A stretch of 64,000 bases of DNA from Streptomyces sp. JHA26 (GTDB lineage: Bacteria; Actinomycetota; Actinomycetes; Streptomycetales; Streptomycetaceae): contig NZ_BDJC01000015.1 in the NCBI RefSeq assembly GCF_002005565.1, positions 1-64,000 on the forward strand, given 5' to 3'. Positions 17,112 to 26,239 of this stretch are shown here, piece by piece; the first letter of the stretch is position 1, and every line of letters starts with the position of its first letter. The notes under the pieces are model-generated. The model did not search any database, was not told where the DNA came from, and saw only the letters and a list, made by a program, of their open reading frames with translations. Made by a program: the position numbers and the translations under genes.

Positions 17112-18521
17112 ATGAACGCCCCGCACCCTGCGAAAGTGGCTGGAATCGATTCAACTGTGCCGTCCCCCGCCCACACTGTCGCGTCCGCCGTCGCGGGTGC
17201 TTCCCCGGCCGCCCCGTCGAGCGGCCCGGGCACTTCGGGTGCGCCGGGCGCCCTGCTCCAGGACCGGCTCGCCGGCTGGGTGTCGGACCTGACGACCCTG
17301 CACGAACTCACCGAGCGCCTCGCCCGCACGGACTCCCTCGCCGAAGCGCTCCAGGAACTGCTGCGTGCCGGTGCCGCCCTGGTGGGCGCCCGGCGCGGAC
17401 TCGTCGTCCTGGAACCGTCGGACGGCCTCGGCCCCGACAGCACCATCGGCCTCGGACTGGGCCGCGCCGACCTCGGCCACATCGAGACGGTGCCGCGCAG
17501 CTCGCTGCCGTACGGACGGATCCTGGAGGGGCTGCCCGTCACCGAGGGCGGCATCGCCGAGCCCGACCTGTTCGTCGAGGAGGGCCTCGACCCGCGCCAC
17601 CGCGAGGTCGCCGCCCGCCTCGGCTACGCCGCCAGCTACGCCCTCCCCCTGTCCACCGAGCGCGCCGGGCGCCTCGGGGCCGCCGTCTGGCTCTACGACG
17701 AACCCGCCGAACCGCGCGAGCGGCAGCGGCACCTCGTCGGGCTGTACGCCCGGTACGCCGCCGAACACCTGGCCCGGCTCCTGGAGACCGAGCGCACGCG
17801 CGCGTGCATGGCGACCATGGCGGAGGAACTGCTCCCCTCGCGCCTGCCCCGGGTGCCCGGCGTGCAGCTCGCCGCCCGCCGCCGTACCGGCCCCCGCGGC
17901 GGTGGCGACTTCTGCGACGCCCTGCCGCTGCCGGACGCCGCGCTCGGCCTGGCCGTCGGCTCCGTCACCGGTTCCGGCCCCAGCGCCGTGGCCGCCACCG
18001 GACGGCTGCGCGCGTCCCTGCGGGCGTACGCCGTCATGGAGGGCGAGGACCCGGTCGCGGTCCTGTCCGACCTGGAACTGCTGCTGCGGCTCACCGAACC
18101 CGCCCGTTCGGCCACCGCCCTGTTCGGCTACTGCGAGCCCGCGCTGCGCCGGATCACCCTGGCCGGCGCCGGACACAGCCCGCCCCTGCTGATCGGCGAG
18201 CGGCGCACCGAGTTCGTCGAGACCTCCGTCTCCGCGCCGCTGGGCATGCTCGCCTGCTGGGAGGCACCGAGCGTGGAGGTCCGGGCCGAACCCGGAGAGA
18301 CGGTTCTGCTGTACACCGACGGCCTGCTGCGCCGCACCGGCGACCCGGTCGACCGCGCCTTCGCACGGCTGCACGCCGCGGCGGCCGGCGTGCCGCGCGC
18401 CAAGCGCCACGACCCGGACGCCGTCGTCGACCACGTGCTGCGCACGGTGCTGCCGGACGGCGCGGACGAGGCGGACTCCGAGGAGGACGTGGTGCTGCTG
18501 GCGGTCCGCTTCGACCGGTGA
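17112..18521 (+). CDS. GAF-domain PP2C-type (SpoIIE-like) serine/threonine phosphatase
   Basis: A 469-residue protein. Residues 1-50 are disordered, about 55-240 form a GAF sensor domain (LHELTERLARTDSLAEALQE and following), and about 245-469 a SpoIIE/PP2C domain. Family marks are GGGDFCDALPL, VGSVTGSGPSAVAATGRLR, ATALFGYCEP, GHSPPLLI, LLYTDGLLRR and DEEDVVLLAVRF-type ending (SEEDVVLLAV). Asp in the VGSVTGSG segment is replaced by Ser where many active members have GDVxGxG, so activity may be altered. Such proteins usually dephosphorylate STAS antagonists in sigma switches; RsbW-like partners are encoded at 13.2 and 20.5 kb, but a link is only inferred. Confidence 0.88.
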   Translation: MNAPHPAKVAGIDSTVPSPAHTVASAVAGASPAAPSSGPGTSGAPGALLQDRLAGWVSDLTTLHELTERLARTDSLAEALQELLRAGAALVGARRGLVVLEPSDGLGPDSTIGLGLGRADLGHIETVPRSSLPYGRILEGLPVTEGGIAEPDLFVEEGLDPRHREVAARLGYAASYALPLSTERAGRLGAAVWLYDEPAEPRERQRHLVGLYARYAAEHLARLLETERTRACMATMAEELLPSRLPRVPGVQLAARRRTGPRGGGDFCDALPLPDAALGLAVGSVTGSGPSAVAATGRLRASLRAYAVMEGEDPVAVLSDLELLLRLTEPARSATALFGYCEPALRRITLAGAGHSPPLLIGERRTEFVETSVSAPLGMLACWEAPSVEVRAEPGETVLLYTDGLLRRTGDPVDRAFARLHAAAAGVPRAKRHDPDAVVDHVLRTVLPDGADEADSEEDVVLLAVRFDR

Positions 18522-18619
18522 CGCGCCGCCGCCCGGTGTAACGGGTCCTTCGGCCCTGGGCCCCCTTCCGTACGACCGTACGATGGGGGTGGTCCAGTGC
18601 CGTATCAAGGAGGATGACC

Positions 18620-20131
18620 GTGGCGGAGGAGCTCACCCCGGCAGCAGACGATCCTGCTGCTGACGCAGCGGGCCCGGAAGCTGTGCTTGAGGACGCCGCT
18701 GACGCGACGGACGACGAGCCGATCAAGCAGCGCAAGAACGGCCTGTACCCGGGCGTGTCCGACGAGCTGGCCGAGAACATGAAGTCCGGCTGGGCCGACA
18801 CGGAGCTGCGCGACCTGGAGCCGATCGCCCAGGCCGCCGAGACCGCCGCCCGCCGGGCCGCGCTGTCCGCGCGCTTCCCCGGTGAGCGCCTGGTGATCCC
18901 CGCGGGCAACCTGAAGACCCGCTCGAACGACACGGAGTACGCCTTCCGCGCCTCCGTCGAGTACGCCTACCTCACCGGCAACCAGACCGAGGACGGCGTC
19001 CTGGTGCTGGAGCCCGAGGGCGAGGGCCACAAGGCCACGATCTACCTGCTGCCCCGCTCCGACCGCGAGAACGGCGAGTTCTGGCTGAGCGGCCAGGGCG
19101 AGCTGTGGGTCGGCCGCCGCCACTCCCTCACCGAGGCGGAGAAGCTGTACGGCATCCCCGCCTCCGACGTGCGCGAGCTGGCCGACAGGCTGCGCGAGGC
19201 CACCGGCCCCGTGCGCGTCGTGCGCGGCCACGACGCCGGCATCGAGGCGGCGCTGACCGACAAGGTCACCGCCGAGCGCGACGAGGAGCTGCGCGTCTTC
19301 CTCTCCGAGGCCCGCCTGGTCAAGGACGAGTTCGAGATCGGCGAGCTGCAGAAGGCCGTCGACTCCACCGTCCGCGGCTTCGAGGACGTCGTGAAGGTCC
19401 TCGACAAGGCCGAGGCGACCAGCGAGCGCTACATCGAGGGCACCTTCTTCCTCCGCGCGCGCGTGGAGGGCAACGACGTCGGCTACGGCACCATCGCCGC
19501 CGCCGGCCCGCACGCCTGCACCCTGCACTGGGTCCGCAACGACGGCCCGGTCCGCTCCGGCGACCTGCTGCTGCTCGACGCGGGCGTGGAGACGCACACG
19601 TACTACACGGCGGACGTCACGCGTACCCTGCCGGTCAACGGCCGCTACAGCGAGCTGCAGAAGAAGATCTACGACGCCGTGTACGACGCCCAGGAGGCCG
19701 GCATCGCGGCCGTGAAGCCGGGCGCCAAGTACCGCGACTTCCACGACGCCGCCCAGCGCGTGCTGGCCGAGCGGCTCGTCGAGTGGGGCCTGGTCGAGGG
19801 CCCGGTCGAGCGGGTGCTGGAGCTGGGCCTGCAGCGCCGCTGGACGCTGCACGGCACCGGCCACATGCTCGGCCTGGACGTCCACGACTGCGCCGCCGCG
19901 CGCGTGGAGTCCTACGTCGACGGCACCCTGGAGCCCGGCATGGTCCTCACCGTCGAGCCCGGCCTGTACTTCCAGGCCGACGACCTGACCGTGCCCGAGG
20001 AGTACCGGGGCATCGGCGTCCGCATCGAGGACGACATCCTCGTCACCGAGGACGGCAACCGGAACCTGTCCGCCGGCCTGCCGCGCCGGTCGGACGAGGT
20101 CGAGGCGTGGATGGCTTCGCTGAAGGGCTGA
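18620..20131 (+). CDS. pepP: Xaa-Pro aminopeptidase (aminopeptidase P family)
   Basis: Removes N-terminal residues next to proline. The 503-residue product has an AMP_N domain (about 60-210) and a pita-bread peptidase domain. The five metal ligands can be seen: two Asp in LLLLDAGVE and YYTADVTRT, His in HGTGHMLGLDVHD, Glu in TVEPGLY, and Glu in GVRIEDDILVTEDG. GGAGG at 18609-18613 is too close to the ATG at 18614 but ideally placed for the GTG at 18620, so I chose GTG. It ends at a strong hairpin. From memory it is the SCO3970-type enzyme. Confidence 0.93.
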   Translation: MAEELTPAADDPAADAAGPEAVLEDAADATDDEPIKQRKNGLYPGVSDELAENMKSGWADTELRDLEPIAQAAETAARRAALSARFPGERLVIPAGNLKTRSNDTEYAFRASVEYAYLTGNQTEDGVLVLEPEGEGHKATIYLLPRSDRENGEFWLSGQGELWVGRRHSLTEAEKLYGIPASDVRELADRLREATGPVRVVRGHDAGIEAALTDKVTAERDEELRVFLSEARLVKDEFEIGELQKAVDSTVRGFEDVVKVLDKAEATSERYIEGTFFLRARVEGNDVGYGTIAAAGPHACTLHWVRNDGPVRSGDLLLLDAGVETHTYYTADVTRTLPVNGRYSELQKKIYDAVYDAQEAGIAAVKPGAKYRDFHDAAQRVLAERLVEWGLVEGPVERVLELGLQRRWTLHGTGHMLGLDVHDCAAARVESYVDGTLEPGMVLTVEPGLYFQADDLTVPEEYRGIGVRIEDDILVTEDGNRNLSAGLPRRSDEVEAWMASLKG

Positions 20132-20138
20132 CCCTCGG

Positions 20139-20178
20139 GCCGACGGCCGGGTACCGCATCGGGTACCCGGCCGTCGGC
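20139..20178 (+). terminator. 16-bp perfect-stem terminator after pepP
   Basis: Arms 20139-20154 and 20163-20178 pair without mismatch around an 8-base loop, eight bases after the stop codon. Confidence 0.88.
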
Positions 20179-20334
20179 ATGTCCGGGGGGAGGACTCTTG
20201 TGGGCGCCTTTCGGTCCGCCGTCGGCGGGGGTCCGCAGCCGGGGTCTGCGCCGGGGTCCGCAGCCGGGACCGGTCGCCGGGGCCGGTCGCCGGGGCCCGG
20301 TCACCGGCGACCGACGGCCCGGCGGGCGGCGGGC

Positions 20335-20397
20335 GGCGACCAGGAGGCGGCGGTCGGCGACCAGGAGGCGGCGGTCGGCGACCAGGGGGCGGCGGGC
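20335..20397. repeat. 21-bp tandem repeat, three copies
   Basis: Copies at 20335-20355 and 20356-20376 are identical (GGCGACCAGGAGGCGGCGGT plus C); 20377-20397 differs at two positions. It lies between two convergent genes. Confidence 0.88.
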
Positions 20398-20534
20398 GGC
20401 TGGCGGCGGGCGGTCACGGCATCCCGCGGGGCACGGCTGAGCGGCGTACGGCTGCGGGGACCCGCACGGCCGGACCATCCGGGGCGGGCTCGCGCTCCTC
20501 ACCCGCGTGCCGGACGGCGCCACGGCCGTGTCCG

Positions 20535-20999
20535 TCACACCGCCACCAAGGGGGCGTCCTTCCGCCACTTGAGGATCTTGTCGAAGCTCACCACGGCCCC
20601 CGTCCGGCCCGGTGTGCCGCCGATGTGGACGTGGTCGGCGAGCTCCCGGATGAGACACAGGCCGCGCCCGTGCTCGGCGTCGGCGGGCACCGGACGGGCC
20701 GGACCGCCCGGCCGGCCGGAGGCACCCGCGTCGAAGCCGGGGCCCGTGTCGGCGACCTCGATGCGGCACCGCTCGCCGTCGAGGTAGGCCGTGACGCGGT
20801 ACGCGTCCGAGGGGCCGCCGGGCTCGTCGTCCCCGCCGTGCTCCACGGCGTTGGCGCAGGCCTCGCTGAGGGCGACGGAGAGGTCGAAGGAGATGTCGGG
20901 GTCGACGCCCGCGGTCTCCATCGTGCCGAGCAGCAGGCGGCGGGCCAGCGGCACGCTCGCAGCCTCGCGCCGCAGATGGAGTGACCACCAGATGCTCAT
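20535..20999 (-). CDS. RsbW-like ATP-binding protein (HATPase_c_2)
   Basis: A 154-residue GHKL domain: N-box VALSEACANAVEHGG, G1 VADTGPGFD, and EHGRGLCLIRELADHV. The family acts as anti-sigma factor or serine kinase in partner-switching. An insert of Gly/Pro/Ala (AGASGRPGGPARPVPAD) lies between G1 and G2. The start is ATG 20999 with GGAGG about eight bases upstream. It stands alone. Confidence 0.9.
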   Translation of the reverse strand: MSIWWSLHLRREAASVPLARRLLLGTMETAGVDPDISFDLSVALSEACANAVEHGGDDEPGGPSDAYRVTAYLDGERCRIEVADTGPGFDAGASGRPGGPARPVPADAEHGRGLCLIRELADHVHIGGTPGRTGAVVSFDKILKWRKDAPLVAV

Positions 21000-21220
21000 G
21001 CTCCAGCCTCCCGGCCGCGGCTCGACATACCGTTACGTATTGCCCCCCGTGCACGGCCGTAAGCGCTCCGTCCGCGCCGAACCGCCCGGACGGCGGATGC
21101 GACCGCCCCGGTGACCGGTGTATGTGGGACGGCTCGTACCAAGGGCGACCATCCGGTCGTACGGCATCTTGCGGACCTGCCGTACGGCGCGGGTGCCGTC
21201 AGTGCGATGATGAGCCCGCC

Positions 21221-22060
21221 ATGACTGCCCCCCACCCGCCTTCGGCGCGTTCCGGGAACGACCTCCGGATTCTGCGGGCCGCGGTGTTCGCCGCGGTCTG
21301 CGTCGTGCTGGCCGCGGCGGGGCACACGTTCGCGTCCTGCGCCGCCGTGCCCCTGTGGACACTGGGCGCGGGATTCCTCGGGGCGGTCGTGGTCGCCGCG
21401 CCCCTCGCCGGGCGCGAGCGTTCGCTGCCCGGGATCGCGGCGCTGCTCGCGGTCGGCCAGACCGCTCTGCACACGCTGTTCGGACTCGGTCAGCACGGGG
21501 TCGCGGCGGTCACGACGGCGGCGCCCCCCGGCGTGGCGGACCCGCTGTCCGACGCCTCGCTGGTCCAGCAGGCCGCACGCCTGGTCTGCGGGACCACCGC
21601 CGCGGCGATCAGCCCGGTCCAGGCCCAGCGGATCCTCACCGACGCGCGGCTCGTCCCGGGTTCCGGCGCCCACACCGGCGCGGTACACCAACCGGCGGAC
21701 GCCCTGGCCGCCGCCGGCTCCTCCGCGTCCCTGCTGCCGTCCCTGCCGATGCTGCTCGGCCACGTCCTCGCGGCGCTCGCCGCCGGCTGGCTGCTGCGAC
21801 GCGGGGACCTGGCCGCGGCACGGCTCGTCGCGCTGTCGGCGCACTCGGCCCAGTCGATGGCCGAGGGAGCGTTCGTCCGCGCCCTGCGCGCCGCGCTCGC
21901 CCTGGTGCGCGCCCTGCACCGCGGGCTCGTCGGCGCACCCCGCACGGGGCCGCGTCCGCCGCGCACCGCCCTGCTCGCGCCGGCCCGGCCGCGCACCACC
22001 GCTCTCCAGCACACGGTGATCAGGCGCGGTCCGCCGAGCGCCCTCGCCCTCGCCGCCTGA
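21221..22060 (+). CDS. Integral membrane protein of unknown function
   Basis: A 279-residue protein with about five hydrophobic helices: residues 18-37, 44-62, 67-90, and 165-195 for the clearest. A Cys-containing loop (TFASCAAVP) follows the first helix. The C-terminal 80 residues are basic and cytoplasmic (RPPRTALLAPARPR). It is always seen next to ycnI and sco-type genes in Streptomyces as far as I recall, which suggests a link with copper handling, but no motif proves it. The ATG at 21221 is weakly supported by an upstream binding site. Confidence 0.75.
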   Translation: MTAPHPPSARSGNDLRILRAAVFAAVCVVLAAAGHTFASCAAVPLWTLGAGFLGAVVVAAPLAGRERSLPGIAALLAVGQTALHTLFGLGQHGVAAVTTAAPPGVADPLSDASLVQQAARLVCGTTAAAISPVQAQRILTDARLVPGSGAHTGAVHQPADALAAAGSSASLLPSLPMLLGHVLAALAAGWLLRRGDLAAARLVALSAHSAQSMAEGAFVRALRAALALVRALHRGLVGAPRTGPRPPRTALLAPARPRTTALQHTVIRRGPPSALALAA

Positions 22061-22221
22061 CACGACGCGACCACCGACCGCCGATCCGCTTCCGCCTCCG
22101 GGCCGGAGTGACGGAGGAGGGGCCGCCGTCGTGCGGCACGCGCGCGTGCGCGCGCACCCTTCCGACCACTCCCGACACCGGCTCCCCGCCGGGTCGTCAC
22201 ACGAAGCGGAGTACTCCGTTC

Positions 22222-22968
22222 ATGAAGGTTTCCCGTATCGCCGCCGCCGGCTCCGCGGCCGGCATCGCCGTCCTCGCCCTCTCCGTCCCCGCCTTCGCGC
22301 ACGTCAGCGTGCAGCCGGAGGGCACGGCCACCAAGGGCGGCTACGCGGTCGTCGACTTCAAGGTCCCCAACGAGCGGGACAACGCCTCCACCACCAAGCT
22401 GGAGGTCAACTTCCCCGCCGACCACCCGCTGGCGTCCGTCATGCCGCAGCCGATCCCCGGTTGGAAGGCCGAGGTCACCAAGGCCAAGCCCGCCAAGCCG
22501 CTGGAGGCGCACGGCGAGCAGATCACCGAGGTCGTCACCAAGGTGACCTGGACCGCCGACGGCAAGGGCGTCGAGCCCGGCTACTTCCAGAAGTTCCCCG
22601 TCTCCATCGGCGCGCTGCCCGAGGACACCGACGAACTGGTCTTCAAGGCGATCCAGACGTACTCCAACAAGGAGGTCGTGCGCTGGATCGAGGTGCCGCA
22701 GGAGGGCCAGGAGGAGCCCGACAACCCGGCGCCCGTGCTCGAACTGACCGCCGCCGAGGGCGACGACCACGGCGCGGCGGGCGCGAAGACCGGCACCGAC
22801 GCCGGATCCACCGCACAGAACACCGCCGCCGACGGCTCCGCCGACTCCGGCGACAGCAGCGACACCACCGCCCGCGTCCTCGGCATCGTCGGCATCGTCG
22901 TCGGCGCGGCGGGCGTCGCGTACGGCGTCCTCGCCGGCCGCCGCCGGGACACCGGCGCCTCGGCGTAA
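22222..22968 (+). CDS. YcnI-family (DUF1775) copper-associated exported protein
   Basis: A 248-residue product: signal peptide with cleavage at AFA-HVSV, a DUF1775 domain whose mature N-terminus is His (the copper ligand of the family), with Trp residues such as IPGWKAE, then a Ser/Asp-rich stalk and a C-terminal transmembrane helix (ARVLGIVGIVVGAAGVAYGVLA) with a basic tail. YcnI proteins bind Cu(II) outside the membrane. It begins the copper block and is followed by a strong hairpin before sco. Confidence 0.92.
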   Translation: MKVSRIAAAGSAAGIAVLALSVPAFAHVSVQPEGTATKGGYAVVDFKVPNERDNASTTKLEVNFPADHPLASVMPQPIPGWKAEVTKAKPAKPLEAHGEQITEVVTKVTWTADGKGVEPGYFQKFPVSIGALPEDTDELVFKAIQTYSNKEVVRWIEVPQEGQEEPDNPAPVLELTAAEGDDHGAAGAKTGTDAGSTAQNTAADGSADSGDSSDTTARVLGIVGIVVGAAGVAYGVLAGRRRDTGASA

Positions 22969-22980
22969 CCGCACCCCCCG

Positions 22981-23025
22981 CCGGTGTGCGCCGGGGTCCC
23001 GTTCGCGGGCCCCGGCGCACACCGG
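22981..23025 (+). terminator. 16-bp-stem hairpin between ycnI and sco
   Basis: CCGGTGTGCGCCGGGG (22981-22996) pairs fully with 23010-23025; the loop itself can form a CCC/GGG mini-stem. It probably ends or attenuates ycnI transcription, making the level of sco partly independent. Confidence 0.85.
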
Positions 23026-23051
23026 GCACATCACATCTGGGACATCTCTCC

Positions 23052-23702
23052 ATGCGCAAGAAGACTTTCGCCGCGGCCGCATTGCTCGCCGCCGCCTCCC
23101 TCACCCTCTCCGCCTGCGGCAGCGGCGGTGACGGCGACAAGCCCGTCACCGTGGTCTCCGAGGACACCACCCAGCAGGCGGCCACGGTCCTCGACAAACC
23201 GTTCGAGAAGCCCGACCTGGTCCTCACCGACACCCAGGGCAAGCCGTACGACCTCCGCGAGCAGACCGCCGGCAAGCCCACCCTGATCTACTTCGGCTAC
23301 ACCCACTGCCCCGACGTGTGCCCGCTGACCATGAGCAACATCGCGGTGGCCAAGAAGCAACTGCCCCGGGCCGAGCAGGACAAGCTGCGCGTCGTGTTCG
23401 TCACCACCGACCCCGAACGGGACACCCCCGCCGCGCTCGGCACGTGGCTCAAGGGCATCGACCCCCAGATCATCGGTCTGACCGGCGACTTCGACACCGT
23501 CCAGGCCGGCGCCCGCACCCTCGGCATCTCCATCGACCCGCCGACCAAGGACAAGGACGGCAACGTCGTCTCGACCCACGGCACCCAGGTCATCGCCTTC
23601 TCCCCGAAGAACGACGCCGGCTACGTCCTCTACGGCAAGGACGCCACCGTCGACGACTACACCGAGGACCTCCCCGAGCTGATCAAGGGGGAGAACCCGT
23701 GA
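23052..23702 (+). CDS. sco: Sco (SCO1/SenC) copper chaperone lipoprotein
   Basis: Delivers Cu to the CuA site of cytochrome c oxidase and to extracellular cuproenzymes. The 216-residue product has a lipoprotein signal (LLAAASLTLSACGSG), then a thioredoxin fold with the Cu-binding CPDVC (in YFGYTHCPDVCPLT) and the distal His in VVSTHGTQVIAF. The gene has a four-base overlap with the next (stop TGA inside GTGA). In S. lividans the equivalent protein is needed for normal development at low copper (established for the family). Confidence 0.95.
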   Translation: MRKKTFAAAALLAAASLTLSACGSGGDGDKPVTVVSEDTTQQAATVLDKPFEKPDLVLTDTQGKPYDLREQTAGKPTLIYFGYTHCPDVCPLTMSNIAVAKKQLPRAEQDKLRVVFVTTDPERDTPAALGTWLKGIDPQIIGLTGDFDTVQAGARTLGISIDPPTKDKDGNVVSTHGTQVIAFSPKNDAGYVLYGKDATVDDYTEDLPELIKGENP

Positions 23703-24163
23703 TCCGCCGCCCCGCCCTGGCCGCCGCGACGGTGATCGGCGCCCTGCTCCTCGCAGGCTGCGGCGGCTCCGGTTCCGACGCGGCCGCCGCACTCTCCGTC
23801 GAAGCCGCCTACATACCGCAGCCGGTCTCCGACACGATGGCCGCCGGTTTCCTCACCATCACCAACGAGGGCGACGCCGAGGACGAGCTCACGTCCGTCA
23901 CCAGCGCGGCCGGCGAGGTCACCGTCCACGAGACCGTCGGCGGCGCGATGAAGCGGGTCGACCGCCTGCCCGTGCCCGCACACGGCGAACTCGTGCTCGA
24001 GAGCGGCGGCAACCACCTGATGTTCGAAAAGCTGACGCACAGGCCCGAACAGGGTGAGACGGTCTCCGTCGAGCTCCACTTCGCCCACTCCGACCCCGTC
24101 ACGGTCGAGATGCCGGTGAAGGCGGCCACGTACCGGCCCACCACCGGTCACACCGGACACTGA
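23699..24163 (+). CDS. ecuC: PCu(A)C-type extracytoplasmic copper chaperone
   Basis: A 154-residue lipoprotein (lipobox LLAGCGG) with the cupredoxin-like PCu(A)C domain. The copper ligands H(M)-X-M-H-M are seen as VHETVGGAMKRV and GGNHLMFEKL. It starts at a GTG overlapping the sco stop codon by four bases, so the two are translationally coupled. In S. lividans the homologue (ECuC) passes Cu(I) to Sco. The His-rich tail (TTGHTGH) could add a metal site. Confidence 0.94.
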   Translation: MIRRPALAAATVIGALLLAGCGGSGSDAAAALSVEAAYIPQPVSDTMAAGFLTITNEGDAEDELTSVTSAAGEVTVHETVGGAMKRVDRLPVPAHGELVLESGGNHLMFEKLTHRPEQGETVSVELHFAHSDPVTVEMPVKAATYRPTTGHTGH

Positions 24164-24176
24164 GGGAGGGACCACC

Positions 24177-26231
24177 TTGACCCGGACCACCGCCCCCCGC
24201 GTGCGGACCCTGGTGCTGCTGTTCCTGGCCGCGGTCTGCGCGCTGTTCGCCGCCGCCGGCCCGGTCTCGGCGCACGCCGCGCTGACCGGCAGCGACCCCC
24301 GGCAGGGGGCGGTGGTCGACAAGGCCCCGGCCCAGGTGTCGCTCACCTTCTCCGAGGCGGTCTCCCTGGACGACGACTCACTGCGCGTCCTCGACCCCAA
24401 GGGCGGGCGCGTCGACGACGGCCGGCCCGTCGGCACGGGCGGCACGACGTACGCCGTGAAACTCCACGCCGGCCTGCCCGACGGCACCTACACGGTCGCC
24501 TACCAGGTCGTCTCCGCCGACAGCCACCCGATCTCCGGCGCCTACACCTTCTCCGTCGGCGCCCCCTCCCGGACCTCCGTCTCCGTCGACGACCAGGACG
24601 CGGGCGGCGGCATCGTCGGTGTGCTGTACGGCATCGGGCGGTACGTGTCCTACGCCGGGTTCGTCGTCCTGGCCGGCGGCGCCGCCTTCGTCCTCGCCTG
24701 CTGGCCGCGCGGCTCCGGCGTACGGCCCCTGCAGCGGCTCGTCGTCTCCGGGTGGCTCGCGCTCACCGCCGCCACCCTGCTGCTGCTCCTGCTGCGCGGC
24801 TCCTACACCGGCTCCGGGAAGCTCGGCGACGTCTTCGACCTGAGCCTGCTCGGACAGGTCCTGCAGACCAAGAGCGGCGCCTCACTGGTCTCCCGGCTGC
24901 TGCTGCTCGCCGCGGCGGCGCTGTTCATCACCGTGCTCTTCGGCGCGTACGACAAGCGTGAGGACGAGGAGAAGAAGGACCTCACCTTCGGGCTCGCGGT
25001 CGGCGGAACCGTCGTGGCCGCCGGGATCGCGGCGACCTGGGCGCTGTCCGAGCACGCCTCCGTCGGCCTCCAGGCCGGCCTCGCCATGCCGGTCGACGTC
25101 GTCCACCTGCTGGCCGTCGCCGGCTGGCTCGGCGGGCTCACCGCCCTGGTCACCGCCCTGTACCGGGCCCCCGCCGACACCCCCGTCCCCGCCACCGCCG
25201 TACGCCGCTTCTCCAGCGTCGCCTTCGGCAGCGTGGTCACGCTCGTGGTGACCGGCGTCTACCAGTCCTGGCGCCAGCTCGGCTCCTGGTCCGCCTTCAC
25301 CGACACCCGCTACGGACAACTGCTCCTCGTCAAGATCGCCCTCGTCGCGGTGATGGTCGGCACCGCCTACTTCTCGCGGCGGTGGACCGCGCAGCTGGCC
25401 CGGACGCCGGGCGTGGTCGCCCCGCGGCGGGAGAAGGAACAGGTCTCCGTGACCGGCGGTTCGGCGGCACCGGAGGACTCCGGCAGCTCGGCGGCACCGG
25501 AAGCGTCGAAGGATTCCGGCGGCTCGGCGGCACCGGCGTCGTCGAAGGGCCCCGGTGGCTCGGCGTCGTCGAAGGCGCCGAAGGCGTCGAAGGCGTCGAA
25601 GGACTCCTCCGTCCCCCGGGCGACGGACGCGTCGAAGGGTTCCGGCGACTCCCGGCGCGCCGCCCAGCTCGCCCGGCAGCGGGCCGCCATGGACACCGCC
25701 CGGCAGAAACGCCTGCGGGACGCCGACCCCCGCCGCCTCGGGCTGCGCCGGTCCGTCCTCGCCGAGGCGGGCGTCGCCGTCGTCCTGCTCGCCGTCACCA
25801 CCGTGCTGACCCAGACCGAACCCGGACGCACCGAGCAGGAGGCCCGGGCCGCGGGCCGGACCTCCGCCTCCCCGTCCACCGCGGCGACCGGAGCCGTGAC
25901 CCTGGACATGCCCTTCGACACCGGAAGCGCGAACGGCAAGGGCGTCGTACGGGTCGAGCTCTCCCCCGCCCGGACCGGCGACAACGACCTGCACCTCTTC
26001 GTCGAGGACCCGGACGGCCGCGCCGTCGACATCCCCGAGATCAAGATCGCCTTCACCCTGGAGGCCAAGGACCTCGGGCCCCTGCCCGTCGTCCCCGACC
26101 ACATCACCACCGGACACTGGTCGGCGAGCGGTGTGCAGCTCCCGATGGCCGGCGACTGGAAGGTCGCCGTCACCGTGCGCACCTCCGACATCGACCAGGT
26201 GACCCTCTCCAAGAACGCGCAGATCGGCTGA
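24177..26231 (+). CDS. CopC-CopD fusion copper protein with an extra C-terminal domain
   Basis: A 684-residue membrane protein. It has a signal peptide ending VSAHA, a CopC domain (mature N-terminal His, later SADSHPISGAY), a CopD membrane domain with about seven helices (150-420), a Ser/Ala/Lys-rich linker (about 425-495), another helix, and a C-terminal YtkA-like beta domain (LHLFVEDPDGRAVDIPEI). It starts with TTG at 24177, directed by GAGGGAGGG. It is 13 bp after ecuC. It probably moves copper across or at the membrane. The linker varies in repeats of GGSAAP and KASK and looks fast-evolving. Confidence 0.92.
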   Translation: MTRTTAPRVRTLVLLFLAAVCALFAAAGPVSAHAALTGSDPRQGAVVDKAPAQVSLTFSEAVSLDDDSLRVLDPKGGRVDDGRPVGTGGTTYAVKLHAGLPDGTYTVAYQVVSADSHPISGAYTFSVGAPSRTSVSVDDQDAGGGIVGVLYGIGRYVSYAGFVVLAGGAAFVLACWPRGSGVRPLQRLVVSGWLALTAATLLLLLLRGSYTGSGKLGDVFDLSLLGQVLQTKSGASLVSRLLLLAAAALFITVLFGAYDKREDEEKKDLTFGLAVGGTVVAAGIAATWALSEHASVGLQAGLAMPVDVVHLLAVAGWLGGLTALVTALYRAPADTPVPATAVRRFSSVAFGSVVTLVVTGVYQSWRQLGSWSAFTDTRYGQLLLVKIALVAVMVGTAYFSRRWTAQLARTPGVVAPRREKEQVSVTGGSAAPEDSGSSAAPEASKDSGGSAAPASSKGPGGSASSKAPKASKASKDSSVPRATDASKGSGDSRRAAQLARQRAAMDTARQKRLRDADPRRLGLRRSVLAEAGVAVVLLAVTTVLTQTEPGRTEQEARAAGRTSASPSTAATGAVTLDMPFDTGSANGKGVVRVELSPARTGDNDLHLFVEDPDGRAVDIPEIKIAFTLEAKDLGPLPVVPDHITTGHWSASGVQLPMAGDWKVAVTVRTSDIDQVTLSKNAQIG

Positions 26232-26239
26232 ACCGCACC

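Larger units (their letters stand above)
20132..20534. other. Convergent intergenic region: terminator plus low-complexity repeats
   Basis: After the pepP terminator, 20220-20420 is built of GC-rich reiterations: CCGGGGTCCGCAGC-type units, GGTCGCCGGGGCC units, then a 21-mer tandem repeat. No coding potential is evident. Confidence 0.7.

Noticed and set aside
16586..17554. Open frame on the minus strand across the PP2C promoter region
   Set aside because: Ser/Arg/Pro-rich, no family resemblance, and it overlaps the start of a solid plus-strand gene.
20335..20397. Possible CRISPR or origin iterons
   Set aside because: Only three contiguous copies without spacers; no replication gene adjoins.
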